Positions 1-8,122 are shown, numbered from the stretch's first letter. The stretch is DNA of 11,595 bases from Cyclostephanos tholiformis (GCA_036939975.1 JALLPB010001036.1:1-11595), one strand, 5' to 3'. Translations and numbers: made by a program. Notes: generated by a model from the letters alone, not told the origin.

Positions 1-2
1 GC

Positions 3-763
3 CTAAGGTGTAACAAATGTTACACAAGTTACAGTGAACTGTTGGGCTCATGTCACTGCTATCATGTATTGTCCTCCAATAACAACTCGAGCTGTGATGA
101 TGAGGATGATGACATCCCCCTGCATGATAATACAAATTATAGTAAAGCAAAGGAAGAACTAGAGGCATTTGAGCATTTTAAGCAGCAGAAATAATGTCTA
201 CCAAAACTGAAGGAGTTGACTGCTAGATGCCTGACTAGAGAGTCGGGTCAGATTATGGTTGGTACTGTGGAGGCAAGAGGAAAAGGTCTTCCATCTTCCA
301 TCAGGTCATAATCTTTTTGACTACATCAATATCTGAGGCTGCATTGGCCTGGTTCGATTATTTAGTGACCACGGCAAGTAGTTTCCAACCCTTTGGGTTA
401 TTGCTCAAAGGGAGTCATCTAGACATCTTGTCAAAGTTGGTTGTGAGCGCTTTTTGGTCTATCTGGGTATATTTCATCGCCTAGGCAAACAAGACTAGGG
501 GAAAGGAAATATGAATGCCTTGCTGTGCTTGCCTCTATTGTCCAGAATGTTTACATAGATGATGGCTGGGTAGCAGCTGAATACCTAGATGCAAGGTGGG
601 ATCATGGAAGAAAGAAAATTCTCTTGAGGCAGTGAAATGCTGGAACCTGGAGCGGATTGTTGATGCTGACCAGCATGGGGAGTACATGCCTGAAGAATTT
701 ACAATGGATGACTTGGTCAATGAAGACAATACATGCAGCAAACAGTCCATTGCTTCATATTAG
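3..763 (+). pseudogene. hAT-like transposase remnant, C-terminal part
   Basis: This is a decayed reading frame, open from the window edge and continued through several frames. Frame 3-194 holds an acidic stretch (CDDEDDDIP) and KEELEAFEHF. The same frame resumes after TAA 192-194 with LPKLKELTARCL and VEARGKGLPSS up to TAA 309-311. The frame then shifts and reads TLWVIAQRESSRHLVKVGCE, then RF, to about 500. Two further shifts give RKYECLAVLASIVQNVYIDD (about 505-630), then KENSLEAVKCWNLERIVDAD, ending at TAG 761-763. The order 'QRESSR..VGCERF...G......R' then 'ERL.vLASI' matches the C-terminal dimerisation region of hAT-superfamily transposases as I know it. That region normally helps form the active transposase dimer. 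No catalytic DDE core is seen, because it would lie upstream of the window or is lost. At least three frame changes and two stops make it non-functional. The family call is from motif memory. Confidence 0.55.
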
Positions 764-856
764 TACTTTCATGTTAAATCACCCTAACTTAGCTAACTTA
801 CATTTTTGTGCCACTAACTTACCTTACTTAACTTAAAACTTTGCCACCCAAACTAA

Positions 857-1002
857 TCCTCTGACTTTTTTTTGAAAATACTAAGCTTAAGCTCCTCTGA
901 CTTTTTTCCAAAATCCTCAACTCAAGCTCCTCTGACTTTTTTCTGCAAAAATCTTCAACTCAAGATCCCCTGACTTTTTTTTTCAACATTCTAAACTTAA
1001 AA
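857..1002. repeat. Four tandem ~36-bp repeats
   Basis: Four imperfect direct copies start at 857, 893, 928 and 966, with spacings of 36, 35 and 38 bp. Each opens with TCCYCTGACTTTTTT, followed by an A-rich part ending in CTCAAGC or CTTAAGC-like sequence. They lie 94 bp after the hAT-like stop codon. hAT elements commonly carry subterminal repeats bound by the transposase, so that role is an inference. The stretch before it (774-840) has loose TAACTTA-type repeats and no coding signal. Confidence 0.8.
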
Positions 1003-1037
1003 TCATGAGTCTACCTTTTTCCCATCTCTGTTGGTAA

Positions 1038-1555
1038 CAACAACTCGAGAACAGACAGTTTGCTAAGGCTAACCTTGCCACTCTCCCTAACTCAGAAGAG
1101 ACACAATATTTTCTTATGCCCACCCAACTGACCGCCATTGCAAATTCTGAGCACATGAACAACATAGCCATGATGTACCTCCATGATAGCGACACCCTAC
1201 AACATGGCATCCTAGATGGCACAATCCCATCTGCCACAGCAGACAATGGCGCCACATCCAGCATTGGCACCAAACGTGACTCAAAAAACTTTCTCCGGAC
1301 CCCAATGGCAGCATTGAGAGTGCATCAGGAATCAAACAGTTGGCCTTGGGAGTATGAGCACTAGCACACAACATACACATCACACCAGGTATTGACAAGA
1401 CATCCCTCATCAGCACAGTCAAGTTTGCAGTGGCAAACTAAACCACCATTTTTGACAAAAATTAAGTCTATGTCTATGACCAAAACAACACCAACATCAC
1501 CGTTTTGCATGCAGCAGTCCTCCATGGATGGTGCCAACCCAGCACTAACAACCTC
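1038..1555 (+). pseudogene. pol: Protease region of the old copia element, broken by insertion
   Basis: The frame is open from 1038 and carries SATADNGATSSIG. The aspartate at 1242-1244 and the D-N-G-A-T sequence correspond to the D-S-G-A active-site loop of copia proteases, with Ser changed to Asn. The protease normally cuts the polyprotein inside virus-like particles. Around 1290-1300 the frame shifts and then reads GIKQLALGV, AHNIHITPG, SLISTVKFAVA and TIFDKN, with stops at TGA 1352-1354 and two TAA codons near 1437 and 1463. It then reads VYVYDQNNTNITVLHAAVLH up to the target duplication. These are the usual blocks between protease and integrase in such polyproteins. The frame continues exactly at 6687 beyond the nested element. 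No gag sequence is recognised upstream. Confidence 0.75.
1551..1555. repeat. Target-site duplication, left copy (ACCTC)
   Basis: ACCTC lies immediately before the first base of the left LTR and is repeated exactly after the right LTR at 6682-6686. Five base pairs is the usual duplication made by Ty1/copia integrases. With one copy removed, the host element's reading frame resumes without a shift. Confidence 0.93.
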
Positions 1556-1772
1556 TGTTGAAAAGATGTCAATTTGACGCTAAATGCATGACATTGTATT
1601 GTTAAATGAATTAAAAGAAGTGAGCTCTCGTGCTCATTTCTATTCTCTACCCTTCCCTTTCTTAGCTGCTCCAACCTGCCATGTCAGAGCTACAATCCTG
1701 TCTACGTCAAGATTTCTCCCTGTCTGTCTGTCTGTCCCCCACCAGACATGCTGATTTCCATTCTCCTCAACA
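1556..1772 (-). repeat. 3' LTR of the younger copia element
   Basis: It is 217 bp, beginning TGTTGA and ending CTCAACA in + orientation, so the ends are short inverted repeats with the TG...CA rule. Ungapped comparison with 6465-6681 gives 17 mismatches by my count (about 92% identity), 14 of them transitions. It contains a run of four TGTC units near 1718-1736. The pol reading frame runs into it and stops at TAG 1640-1642. The sequence just inside it on the minus strand (ACAGGAGCG) is only weakly purine-rich, so the polypurine tract is poor or mutated. Confidence 0.93.
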
Positions 1773-2399
1773 CGCTCCTGTGGTGTCTTGGAGGGAGTCA
1801 TGATGACCCTCTTCCTTGACACCATCTTCCGGACACGAATGGGCTGTGTTATTTCTTCCTCTGGCGGGTCCTCATAATTCACATCACAATTCATCAGTTC
1901 AGCTCTCATCACCCTGAATGCTGTCCCCTGGAGTGGCTTAGTCATTATATCTGCCCACATCTCCTCAGTCGGGCAGTTGATCACCTTTATTTCTCCATCA
2001 TCTACCCTGTCCTTGATGAAGAAGAACTTAGCTTTTACCTTCTTGGTCCTCTTTACACTTCTTGACATCTTACCGTTCTTTATGAGCAGCTGAGTGCTGA
2101 TATTGTCTTGGTACAGTCCCACACATTCCGTCTTGTATCCCTGCGCTTGAATGAAATGTAGAGACCATAAGATCTCAGGCATAAACATGTCTGCCATCAC
2201 CAGTTCTGTTTCAGTCAAGCTCCTCGTGTTCAACTTCAGCTTCCTCAAATAACTTGAGGTCACCCCTCATCCCAATGAGAACACTGCTCCCCCGTGCCCT
2301 CTGCAGTCCTCCCAGTGTACATTGTGTGACCCATCCACATACCACTTTAACATCGATAGGTTATCCATGGTTAATCTTAGTTTCAAATACTTTGTTCCG
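1640..2399 (-). pseudogene. pol: RNase H domain of the younger copia element
   Basis: RNase H degrades the RNA of the RNA/DNA hybrid during reverse transcription. Three acidic residues typical of the copia RNase H are visible: Asp in WYVDGSHN (2333-2335), Glu in LTETELVMADM (2204-2206) and Asp in LYQDNISTQLL (2105-2107). The end also matches family style, with FFIKDRVDDGEIKVINCPTE, then ADIMTKPLQGTAF. An in-frame TGA at 2267-2269 splits it between the first and second acidic blocks. The reading frame then crosses into the 3' LTR and stops at 1640-1642, so the last ~43 residues are encoded by LTR sequence. Apart from the stop it is one of the best kept parts of the element. Confidence 0.85.
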
Positions 2400-3543
2400 T
2401 TGAGATACTTCAGTACGTGTTTTAACTTGCCCCAATCGTCTTCGTCCGGGCTTTTCACTCTCGTCATGAGGAATGCCACCGCTGTTTGAATATCTCATCT
2501 GGCTCCAGTTGCCATGAACAGCAACTGTGCTACCGTGCAGTGGAATGTCAAGGCCTGCTCCTTGTTTAGCTTCCTTGCATCCTCCTCATCTCTGACAACA
2601 AACAACTTATCGTGCGCCGGCGTTGCCGCTCGCCCCCTGATCACTTCCGGGAATTCGTTGATCTCATTTTTGAGATATTTAACCATAGAGACCTCCAGTG
2701 CTCCGTTGTCGCAGAATTCCATGTCCACCCCCAGGTAGTCATGTTTCTTTCCCAATTGCATGCTCAGGCTTGGCCCGCATATCTTCCGTAGCATGAGAAC
2801 TTTGTCAGTTCAAAATTGTCCTTGCATGATGCCATGAGATCATCCACGTGCCACACCACTGTCAGTTGCTTCCCAGATTTTGTCTCTGGGTTAGCCACAC
2901 ACGGGTTGTAAGGATTGATCACCAGTCCATATTGTTCGAATTCCTCTCTTAACTTCCTGTAAAAGAGCAGGCTTGCCCTTATTAGCCCGTATAGCGCCTT
3001 CTGGAGTTTCCCGTAGAGGGTTGGTGTCCCCTTCCTGTCTACTGTCACATATTTTCTGTACACCTCAGGAGCAATCTGGGTCATCAAGTTCGCCAGTTCT
3101 CCCTTGAGCACCATTATGACATCCTCGTCCACATTTGTGTTCATGAATGTGCTGGGTACATCGTAGCACCTCACCTTCCTTCCTTCCTTGGCTGCTATGG
3201 TTGCGGTAATGAACATCAATTCCATTGATACAGTAGGAGATGCGGCATCATCTTTTGGGATGTATGTGTGCTGAGGTGCCCCATTAATGCATGCCCTTCC
3301 TTTGACATCTCCGGTACGTTTCTCCTTGAGGAAGAGCAGCAAGGATAGTGCTCTCATCCTTTGCTCCCGCGACAGCTTCCTTGCATCCATAGGGGTCCAC
3401 ATGTCCATGATGTGCAGCTGGGTCATCTCCTTCAACGCAGCTTTCTCCCCTTGTGTGCCAAATTTACGCAACTCGGGTTTCAAGTTATATTGCATCAGGA
3501 TGTATGCCATTACTCCTAGCTCTTCTTCTGATGTCGTGCACAT
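2400..3543 (-). pseudogene. pol: Reverse transcriptase domain of the younger copia element
   Basis: This is the copia-type RT (RVT_2 family), which copies element RNA into cDNA. Visible blocks in order: LKEMTQLHIMDMWTPMD, LLFLKEKRTGDVKGRACING, CYDVPSTFMNT (first catalytic Asp at 3160-3162), KLQKALYGLIRASLLFYRKL, and VVWHVDDLMASC. The last holds the catalytic Asp pair at about 2839-2844, where HVDD stands for the usual YVDD. Then follow KKHDYLGVDMEF and AQLLFMATGAR. The frame shifts near 2790, just after the active site. TGA at 2495-2497 splits GAR*DIQTAVAF, where related proteins as I recall them have Arg, which would fit CGA to TGA. The upstream frame is separated from the integrase tail by TGA 3547-3549. 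Catalytic residues survive but the protein cannot be made whole. Confidence 0.88.
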
Positions 3544-3549
3544 GGCTCA

Positions 3550-4710
3550 ATCCATCCAATGTGTCACGTCATCCACAAAAGGTTCTGATGTTGTAGTTGT
3601 CATCGCCAGCAATTGCTTTTCCTTTGGCATTCTTGCCAGTCTATTTGCCTGGAGAACACTCCTGTGTGCTCGCACTGTTCCGAGCTGTAGAAAGGTGATG
3701 CGTGGGGTGTACTTGTTGTATGGTTGGTTGCCAACCGCACTCCTGCAAGCTTGTGTCAAATAACGTTAACCATCGATGGGAGTGTCTTCAGCATCTGCAG
3801 CTATCACGACAGCCGTGTTGTCATTCCTATCTTCACCCAATATGATCACGCGATTGCCCTCCATTGGTGCCAGCCCCGCATTGGGTAGGTCAAATGTTAG
3901 CTCATATACAAGCTCATTGTCCTCGGCTTCAACCGCTGCTGGTCTAGGTGGTGTGTTCTCTAGATTTGCACACCAAATAGCCTTGTCTGCATTGATCCCG
4001 GCATTGTATTGCGCATCTCCTGCTAAATCACGGAAGTCGGGCTCAGGTTTGTCCGTGAGTGTCTGGAAATCTTGTTGTTGTTCTTTGAGCAACACTCCTG
4101 GAAGCTCAGCACTGATATCAGGATACACTGCCGTGTCCTCAGTTTCATCTAACAACCCTTGGAATTCAGGGTCATCCTCCGGCACCTTGTCAGTCCATTC
4201 ATATGGCTCACCATGTCGGTTCAGAAACCGAAATGTACGACCCTGCTTCTCTCGCTTCCCAATTGCATTCACTCGTTGGATCACATGCTCCAGCATCGGC
4301 ATCTGTGTGAAGGAGCGACGTTTGTGGACTCGACCCGTGTTGATGCAGTAGAACTTTACGCTGCCCTGTAGGTTCCCTATAGGTCCTAACGCTATCACCT
4401 TGTGTGTTTGGGGCATCATCCCGTTTGTTGGGGTGGGTTTGTCGTGCACCTCACAGTATGTACCTGGCTCCACCGGACAGTGCTTCTTGTAGTTGAGGCG
4501 CCAGTGTAACATCAACTCACGCAGTGATATCTTGTCAGACACCCCAGACTTCACTGGGAATGCATTCATCCATAGCGCCATGAAGTAAATGAACTCGATC
4601 TTCATTTGTTGTGGGCAATTCTCAAATGGGAGCATGCTCAACAGCCCCCTCGCTTGCTCCTTCAACATCTGGAGTGCACCATGCTCCTTTGTGTTTGGGT
4701 TTGTTCCCCC
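3550..4710 (-). pseudogene. pol: Integrase C-terminal part and linker of the younger copia element
   Basis: The frame reads MLKEQARGLLSMLPF from 4668, then QQMKIEFIYFMALWMNAFPV, LHWRLNYKKHCPVEPGTYCE, IGNLQGSVKFYCINTGRV and GRTFRFLNRHGEPYEWTDKV. A Glu/Asp-rich linker leads towards RT. These are the blocks that follow the catalytic core in copia integrases. The bases just upstream (about 4690-4710) read NTKEHGALQ, which looks like a stub of the end of the core. The zinc-binding N-terminus and the D,D part of the D-D-35-E core are absent, so integration activity is lost. TAA at 3766-3768 splits DTPIDG from SAVGNQPYNKYTPRITFLQL, and TGA at 3547-3549 splits it from RT. Confidence 0.85.
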
Positions 4711-4744
4711 CCGTGTCAGGGCCTTGTCCTAGTTGCAATAGTGT

Positions 4745-5066
4745 CACTGCACCTTGCTTGATTCTTCAAGATCCAGGTACCAGGTAGGGAAGCCCCTGTT
4801 CATCCTTGTAGAACCAAACCTGTCCCTTTGGCATGTGCATGACATAGTACCCCTGCTAGCTGTTGTTGGCTATGCCATCGGGCAGGTACCACACCTTTAG
4901 GTTCCCTTAGGTTCCTCTCTTGTTCGTGGAGATTGCTCCCACATTACAGTTGATTCGAACTCCTCATGCCTCAGTCTTGATCCCTCTCAGGTACTTGTCA
5001 CTCTTGAAGGTGGTGACGGTTGAACACCCGTCTAGGTATACCCTGCTGTTGGGCAACTCACCCCCT
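4745..5066 (-). pseudogene. pol: Protease region of the younger copia element
   Basis: GGELPNSRVYLDGCSTVTTF then KSDKYLRGIKTEA is read from about 5066 to the TGA at 4964-4966. The Asp-containing LDGCST is the likely counterpart of the D-S/T-G-A active-site loop of copia proteases. Beyond the stop the same frame reads GVRINCNVGAISTNKRGT, a TAA, then GNLKVWYLPDGIAN. At about 4855-4868 it jumps straight to QGYYVMHMPKGQVWFYKDEQ and GLPYL. Related polyproteins, as I recall them, have a block of roughly 18-20 residues between these two, so a deletion of about 55 bp is inferred. The region ends at VTLLQ, where the big integrase deletion begins. A one-base loss in the C run 5061-5065 puts this frame out of step with gag. 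Confidence 0.75.
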
Positions 5067-6435
5067 GTGTAAAAATCACATTCAGCAGCTGGTGTGCATC
5101 CTTGGCTGCCTCCTGAGCAGTCTCTTTGTGTGCTTCCAGATTCATGTGCAGCTGGGATTGCTGTTCCCCACTGAGATGGGGGCATTCATATGCCCAGTGG
5201 CTTGGAGAGCCGCAATTGAAGCAGTGCAACTCGCCCTTACTGTGGGTCTTGCACGTGTCTCCCCCCGTGCATCCTCTGATTGTACTGACATCATTGCCAC
5301 CACTTCCCGAGGATTCCCCTGACCCAGTCTTTGCCTCTGCCTTTGCTCTGTGGCCTTCTTGTCATCCTCTTCCTGTGCCTCGACCTCCTCTTCCTCCGCG
5401 CTGTAGAAACATGACACCTGTCTCATTCCCACTTGCTCTGTAGGGTGCGCTTGCTCTCATGTTCTGGTAGTTCACCAGGATCCTTGCTGCCTTCTCCAGC
5501 GTATCTGGGTAGTGATCCAATCCCAGCAGATAATCATTTGCCAGCTCATCCTTCAGCTTCCCATATTGCTGATGACTTGCTCCACTGATCAGCATCGCCA
5601 CCTTGACTTGCTCGATGGAGACATCCTCTGCCTTGCTCAGCTCTGTGGGGGAAGGATTAGTGATGTTCTTCTCCTCAGCTCTCCTGCCACTAGCCCATCT
5701 TGTATTCCCGGCAATCCACCAAATACCTCAACCATGTCCCACAGGTTTTGGAAGTTCCTCGTGTATTCTTCCATGGTCTCCCTTTCCGATTGAGAGTACA
5801 AGAACAGCATCTTGAGGGATAGTACCAAGTTGAAAACCGACTGTTTATGGTCATCAAACATCAAACCCCACACAAATTTTCTCGATTCTTCTGATTAGCT
5901 TGTGCAATGACTGCTCCAACTTCATGACCTCCCAATCCTTGGTAACCTTCAATTTATCTTGCACCTCTTGCGAGCACTGGTTGTAGACTGTGGCATATCC
6001 CTTCTTCAGGGATTCTTTGAGTTTCTGTCGCCTCTTTGCAACGAATTTGACTATTTCTATGCAAATGATCTCTAGGTCCGCCTCATCTGGGGCATTTGTG
6101 TCGACGGGGGGTAGCAGCGCGATCATTTGCACCCTTCCCATCATGATTGTTTCCGCAATGAGGTAGCTCTCTTCCATCCCCACTCGCTGGATGTATCCCG
6201 CCACTCTTTTTCATGACTCTGTAAACTGTGCAGCAAATTTATTCTTGCCAGTGTTGAAGGTGTGCTTTGCAATTTCCGCAATAGGCAACTCATACGCCTT
6301 GCTCACCACCATGGCGCCTCCTTCCCTCCCTTGGGGGAAGTATCTATGTGGCCTCCTGCCGCCGCCACCACCACCACGTCCCCCTCCTTGCCCGACCGCT
6401 GCCTGCTGGCTCATCTCTCTTGTGCCGTTTGGCAT
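5067..6435 (-). pseudogene. gag: gag with CCHC zinc knuckle, younger copia element
   Basis: Gag forms the virus-like particle and binds the element RNA. ATG at 6433-6435 follows the 5' LTR by only 29 nt. The start is glycine/arginine-rich (GQGGGRGGGGGGRRP), a likely RNA-binding patch. It continues with SKAYELPIAEIAKHTFNTGK, an in-frame TGA at 6211-6213, then VAGYIQRVGMEESYLIAETI, KEICVGFD-like sequence, SVFNLVLSLKMLFLYSQSER, KLKDELANDYLLGLDHYPDT and the knuckle CFNCGSPSHWAYEC (5182-5223). The knuckle is a perfect C-x2-C-x4-H-x4-C. A 7-bp tandem duplication at 5852-5865 shifts the frame, a second indel near 5690 restores it, and TGA 5362-5364 stops it again. After the knuckle the frame is LLNVIFTQG, then breaks at 5061-5065. 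Confidence 0.9.
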
Positions 6436-6444
6436 TCTCCGCTC

Positions 6445-6535
6445 AGCTCACTTCTTTTAATTCATGTTGAGAAGACGTCAATTTGACCCTAAATGCATGA
6501 CATTGTATCATAAAATGAATTAAAAGAAGTGAGCT
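6445..6535 (-). promoter_or_regulatory. Perfect 21-bp inverted repeat spanning primer-binding position and LTR
   Basis: Arms 6445-6465 and 6515-6535 are exact reverse complements over 21 bp, with a 49-nt loop. The first arm covers the 20 bases directly inside the 5' LTR, where the primer-binding site must lie, plus the last LTR base. The second arm is LTR positions 147-167 on the minus strand. No TGG, expected for a site matching a tRNA 3' CCA end, lies in the first bases after the LTR (TGAATTAAAAGAAG). The LTR arm is also unchanged in the 3' LTR. The repeat itself is seen directly. The self-priming role is inferred from the element Tf1. Confidence 0.7.
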
Positions 6536-6681
6536 CTTGTACTCACTTCTATTCTCTACCCTTCCCTTTCTTAGCTGCTCCAACCTGCCATGTCGGAGCC
6601 ACAATCCTGGCTACGCCAAGATTTCTCCCTGTCTGTCTGTCTATCCCCCGCCAGGCATGCTGATTTCCATTCTCCCCAACA
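6465..6681 (-). repeat. 5' LTR of the younger copia element
   Basis: It is 217 bp, beginning TGTTGA and ending CCAACA in + orientation, and is the upstream LTR for minus-strand transcription, so it should hold the promoter. A weak TATA-like AGAATAG lies on the minus strand about 20 bases before position 6535. Just inside the U5 end is ACGTCA followed by the palindrome GTCAATTTGAC (6478-6488), which could be a bZIP-type site, but this is speculative. A second small hairpin (arms AGAAGTGAG and CTCACTTCT, + orientation, about 6525-6550) follows the long arm. Confidence 0.93.
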
Positions 6682-6686
6682 ACCTC
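6682..6686. repeat. Target-site duplication, right copy (ACCTC)
   Basis: It is identical to 1551-1555 and directly abuts the last LTR base at 6681. The next codon of the host element, TGG, starts at 6687 in the frame that was interrupted at 1555. Confidence 0.93.
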
Positions 6687-7938
6687 TGGTGCATCCCACT
6701 TGTGCCCGTGGTGAGCAACATGATGAACAATGACACAATCCTCACCACTCAAGTGCAAACCAAGTTCCTCCCATCACACCCATCTCCCAGCGAAGCCATG
6801 TCCAATGTCTAAGAGCTTAAAATGCAACCCAAAATGATATGATATCTCCATGCTGCAGCAGGATTTCCAACCAAACCCACAAGGCTTAAAGCAGTGAAGA
6901 ATGAATATTATGCCTCATGGCCCGGAATCCGCACAAAAACACCCCACAGACAAACCTGACACTTATGATAGCAAACTTATGCACCCTCACAACAAAAAAT
7001 GTACAATGTCAGAGACAACAAAACCACCCTTAAGATTTACACAGACTAAACTGGGCGTTTCCCCAAGAAATCAAGCCGAGGCAGTCACTATGTTATGGTC
7101 CTTGTTGACCTTGACAGTAATGGCAACCTTGTCAAAGCAATGCATGATCAAACATCAGGCAAAATGATTCATGCATACCAACACATGCTAAACCTACTAC
7201 ATGAATGTGGCATTTGACCAAAGCAACACATCTTGGACAATGAGAGTTCAGAAGATTTTACGACCATCATAAGGAACAATGACATGACTTACCAGCTGTG
7301 CCCCCACACAACCACCAATGCAATATCACTGAGAAGGCCATCCAAACTTTCAAAGTGCATTTTGTAGCCATACTGCGTGGTGTTGACAAAGACTTCCCTC
7401 TCCATCTCTGGTGTCAGCTGCTTAACCTTCTATGTCATTCTAGGATGATGCCCACTGTCTCAGCCTATGCCCACCTCTGGGGCCAACACGATGGCTACAA
7501 TGTTCACCAATTCTCACCACTTGGGTGCCGCTTTGAGACTTACCTCCACCCCACAAACTGTGAGACCTAGGCACCTCACACCGCCATGGGCTACTACATT
7601 AGCAACTCTCATGAACACTACCACTGCCATGAAATTTACATCTCCGACACCCATGCTACCCATGTCTGTGACACCATGTTCTCCAAACACGAGTATCTCA
7701 TGATGTCTACCATCGCCCCTGACATAGCACTCATTCTTGCAGCAACCAACTCTTGGATGCAATAGCCGGCATCATTCCCAAGAGCAGCATCACCAAAGAT
7801 GCCATCCATCAGCTCACGACCATCTTCCACACACCAGCACTTGCCGCCTCCAATGCCACATCAGCTCAAAGAGTGCTGAGGCAAATTGCAGCAACTCAGC
7901 ACCAACAGGCAAAGGAGCAAGGGCCCACCCCACCTTAA
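6687..7938 (+). pseudogene. pol: Integrase of the old copia element
   Basis: Integrase inserts element cDNA into chromosomes. From 6687 the frame reads WCIPLVPVV, then after two stops LHAAAGFPTKPTRLKAVKNE. The core keeps all three catalytic acidic residues: Asp in LKIYTD (7044-7046), Asp in QHILDNESSEDF (7236-7238) and Glu in NITEKAIQTFK (7331-7333). About 31 residues separate the second and third, slightly under the usual 35. Between them sits RGSHYVMVLVDLDSNGNLVK. Later blocks are HFVAILRGVDKDFPLHLW, MGYYISNSHEHYHCHEIYIS and AIAGIIPKSSITKDAIHQLT. Inactivating changes are TAA 7047-7049 right after the first Asp, TGA 7215-7217, a one-base shift near 7295, TAG 7568-7570 (at a position that is Trp in relatives as I recall) and a shift near 7750. 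It joins the protease region without a frame change once the nested element is removed. Confidence 0.88.
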
Positions 7939-8122
7939 AGGGTGAAGAACCCCAAAGATTGGATGGACCTCCATCACATCCCTGCCAGAAGCTGTTTGAC
8001 ATAGATTTCTCAACCAAAACCACATTGCCATATATGACCCAAGACAACAACAATTCACCACTCTCAGCCAACACTCATCAGAAATAAGCTGGTACCATCA
8101 CCCAAGACTACATCTTCACTCG
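7939..8122 (+). pseudogene. Integrase-RT linker of the old copia element
   Basis: A low-complexity, poorly conserved stretch lies between the recognisable integrase and RT blocks. One frame reads HPTLKGEEPQRLDGPPSHP and LPYMTQDNNNSPL before a TAA at 8085-8087. Proline- and Asp/Asn-rich linkers of this kind are usual at this place in copia polyproteins. No domain is seen. Confidence 0.5.

Larger units (their letters stand above)
1556..6681 (-). mobile_element. Younger Ty1/copia (CoDi-like) retrotransposon, nested, non-autonomous
   Basis: The element is 5126 bp, bounded by two 217-bp LTRs and a perfect ACCTC target duplication. It is transcribed on the minus strand, with the 5' LTR at 6465-6681 and the 3' LTR at 1556-1772. 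Order along the minus strand is a 29-nt leader, gag with glycine-rich start and CCHC knuckle, protease remnant, truncated integrase, RT, RNase H. Integrase before RT makes it Ty1/copia rather than Ty3/gypsy. It carries nonsense codons (TGA ending at 6211, 5362, 4964, 3547, 2495 and 2267; TAA at 3766), several frameshifts, and a deletion of nearly all of the integrase core. It therefore cannot encode its own machinery. A 21-bp inverted repeat at the 5' LTR/internal boundary is described separately. Confidence 0.95.

Noticed and set aside
535..750. Minus-strand 71-codon frame within the first remnant
   Set aside because: It is antisense to the transposase-like coding text and has no recognisable motif.
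1021..1050. AACAACTCGAG shared near 80 and 1038 as a repeat linking the hAT remnant and the copia remnant
   Set aside because: The match is only about 11 bp without flanking similarity, so chance is likely.
3776..4351. 191-codon open frame on the + strand inside the younger element (also 158 codons at 3287-3763)
   Set aside because: Both lie antisense to well-recognised integrase-tail and RT coding sequence, and their Ser/Cys-rich text has no motif. They are complementary-strand shadows.
5061..5065. Programmed frameshift at the gag/protease junction (C5 run, G5 on the coding strand)
   Set aside because: The frame change falls where some retroelements shift frame, but the run does not form a proper X-XXY-YYZ heptamer. 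The element has several other random indels, and integrase returns to the gag frame. A one-base loss is simpler.
6549..6758. Short minus-strand frame through the 5' LTR as a separate gene
   Set aside because: It is the same reading frame as the LTR-encoded pol tail in the 3' LTR and starts in flanking host-element sequence. It is not an independent gene.
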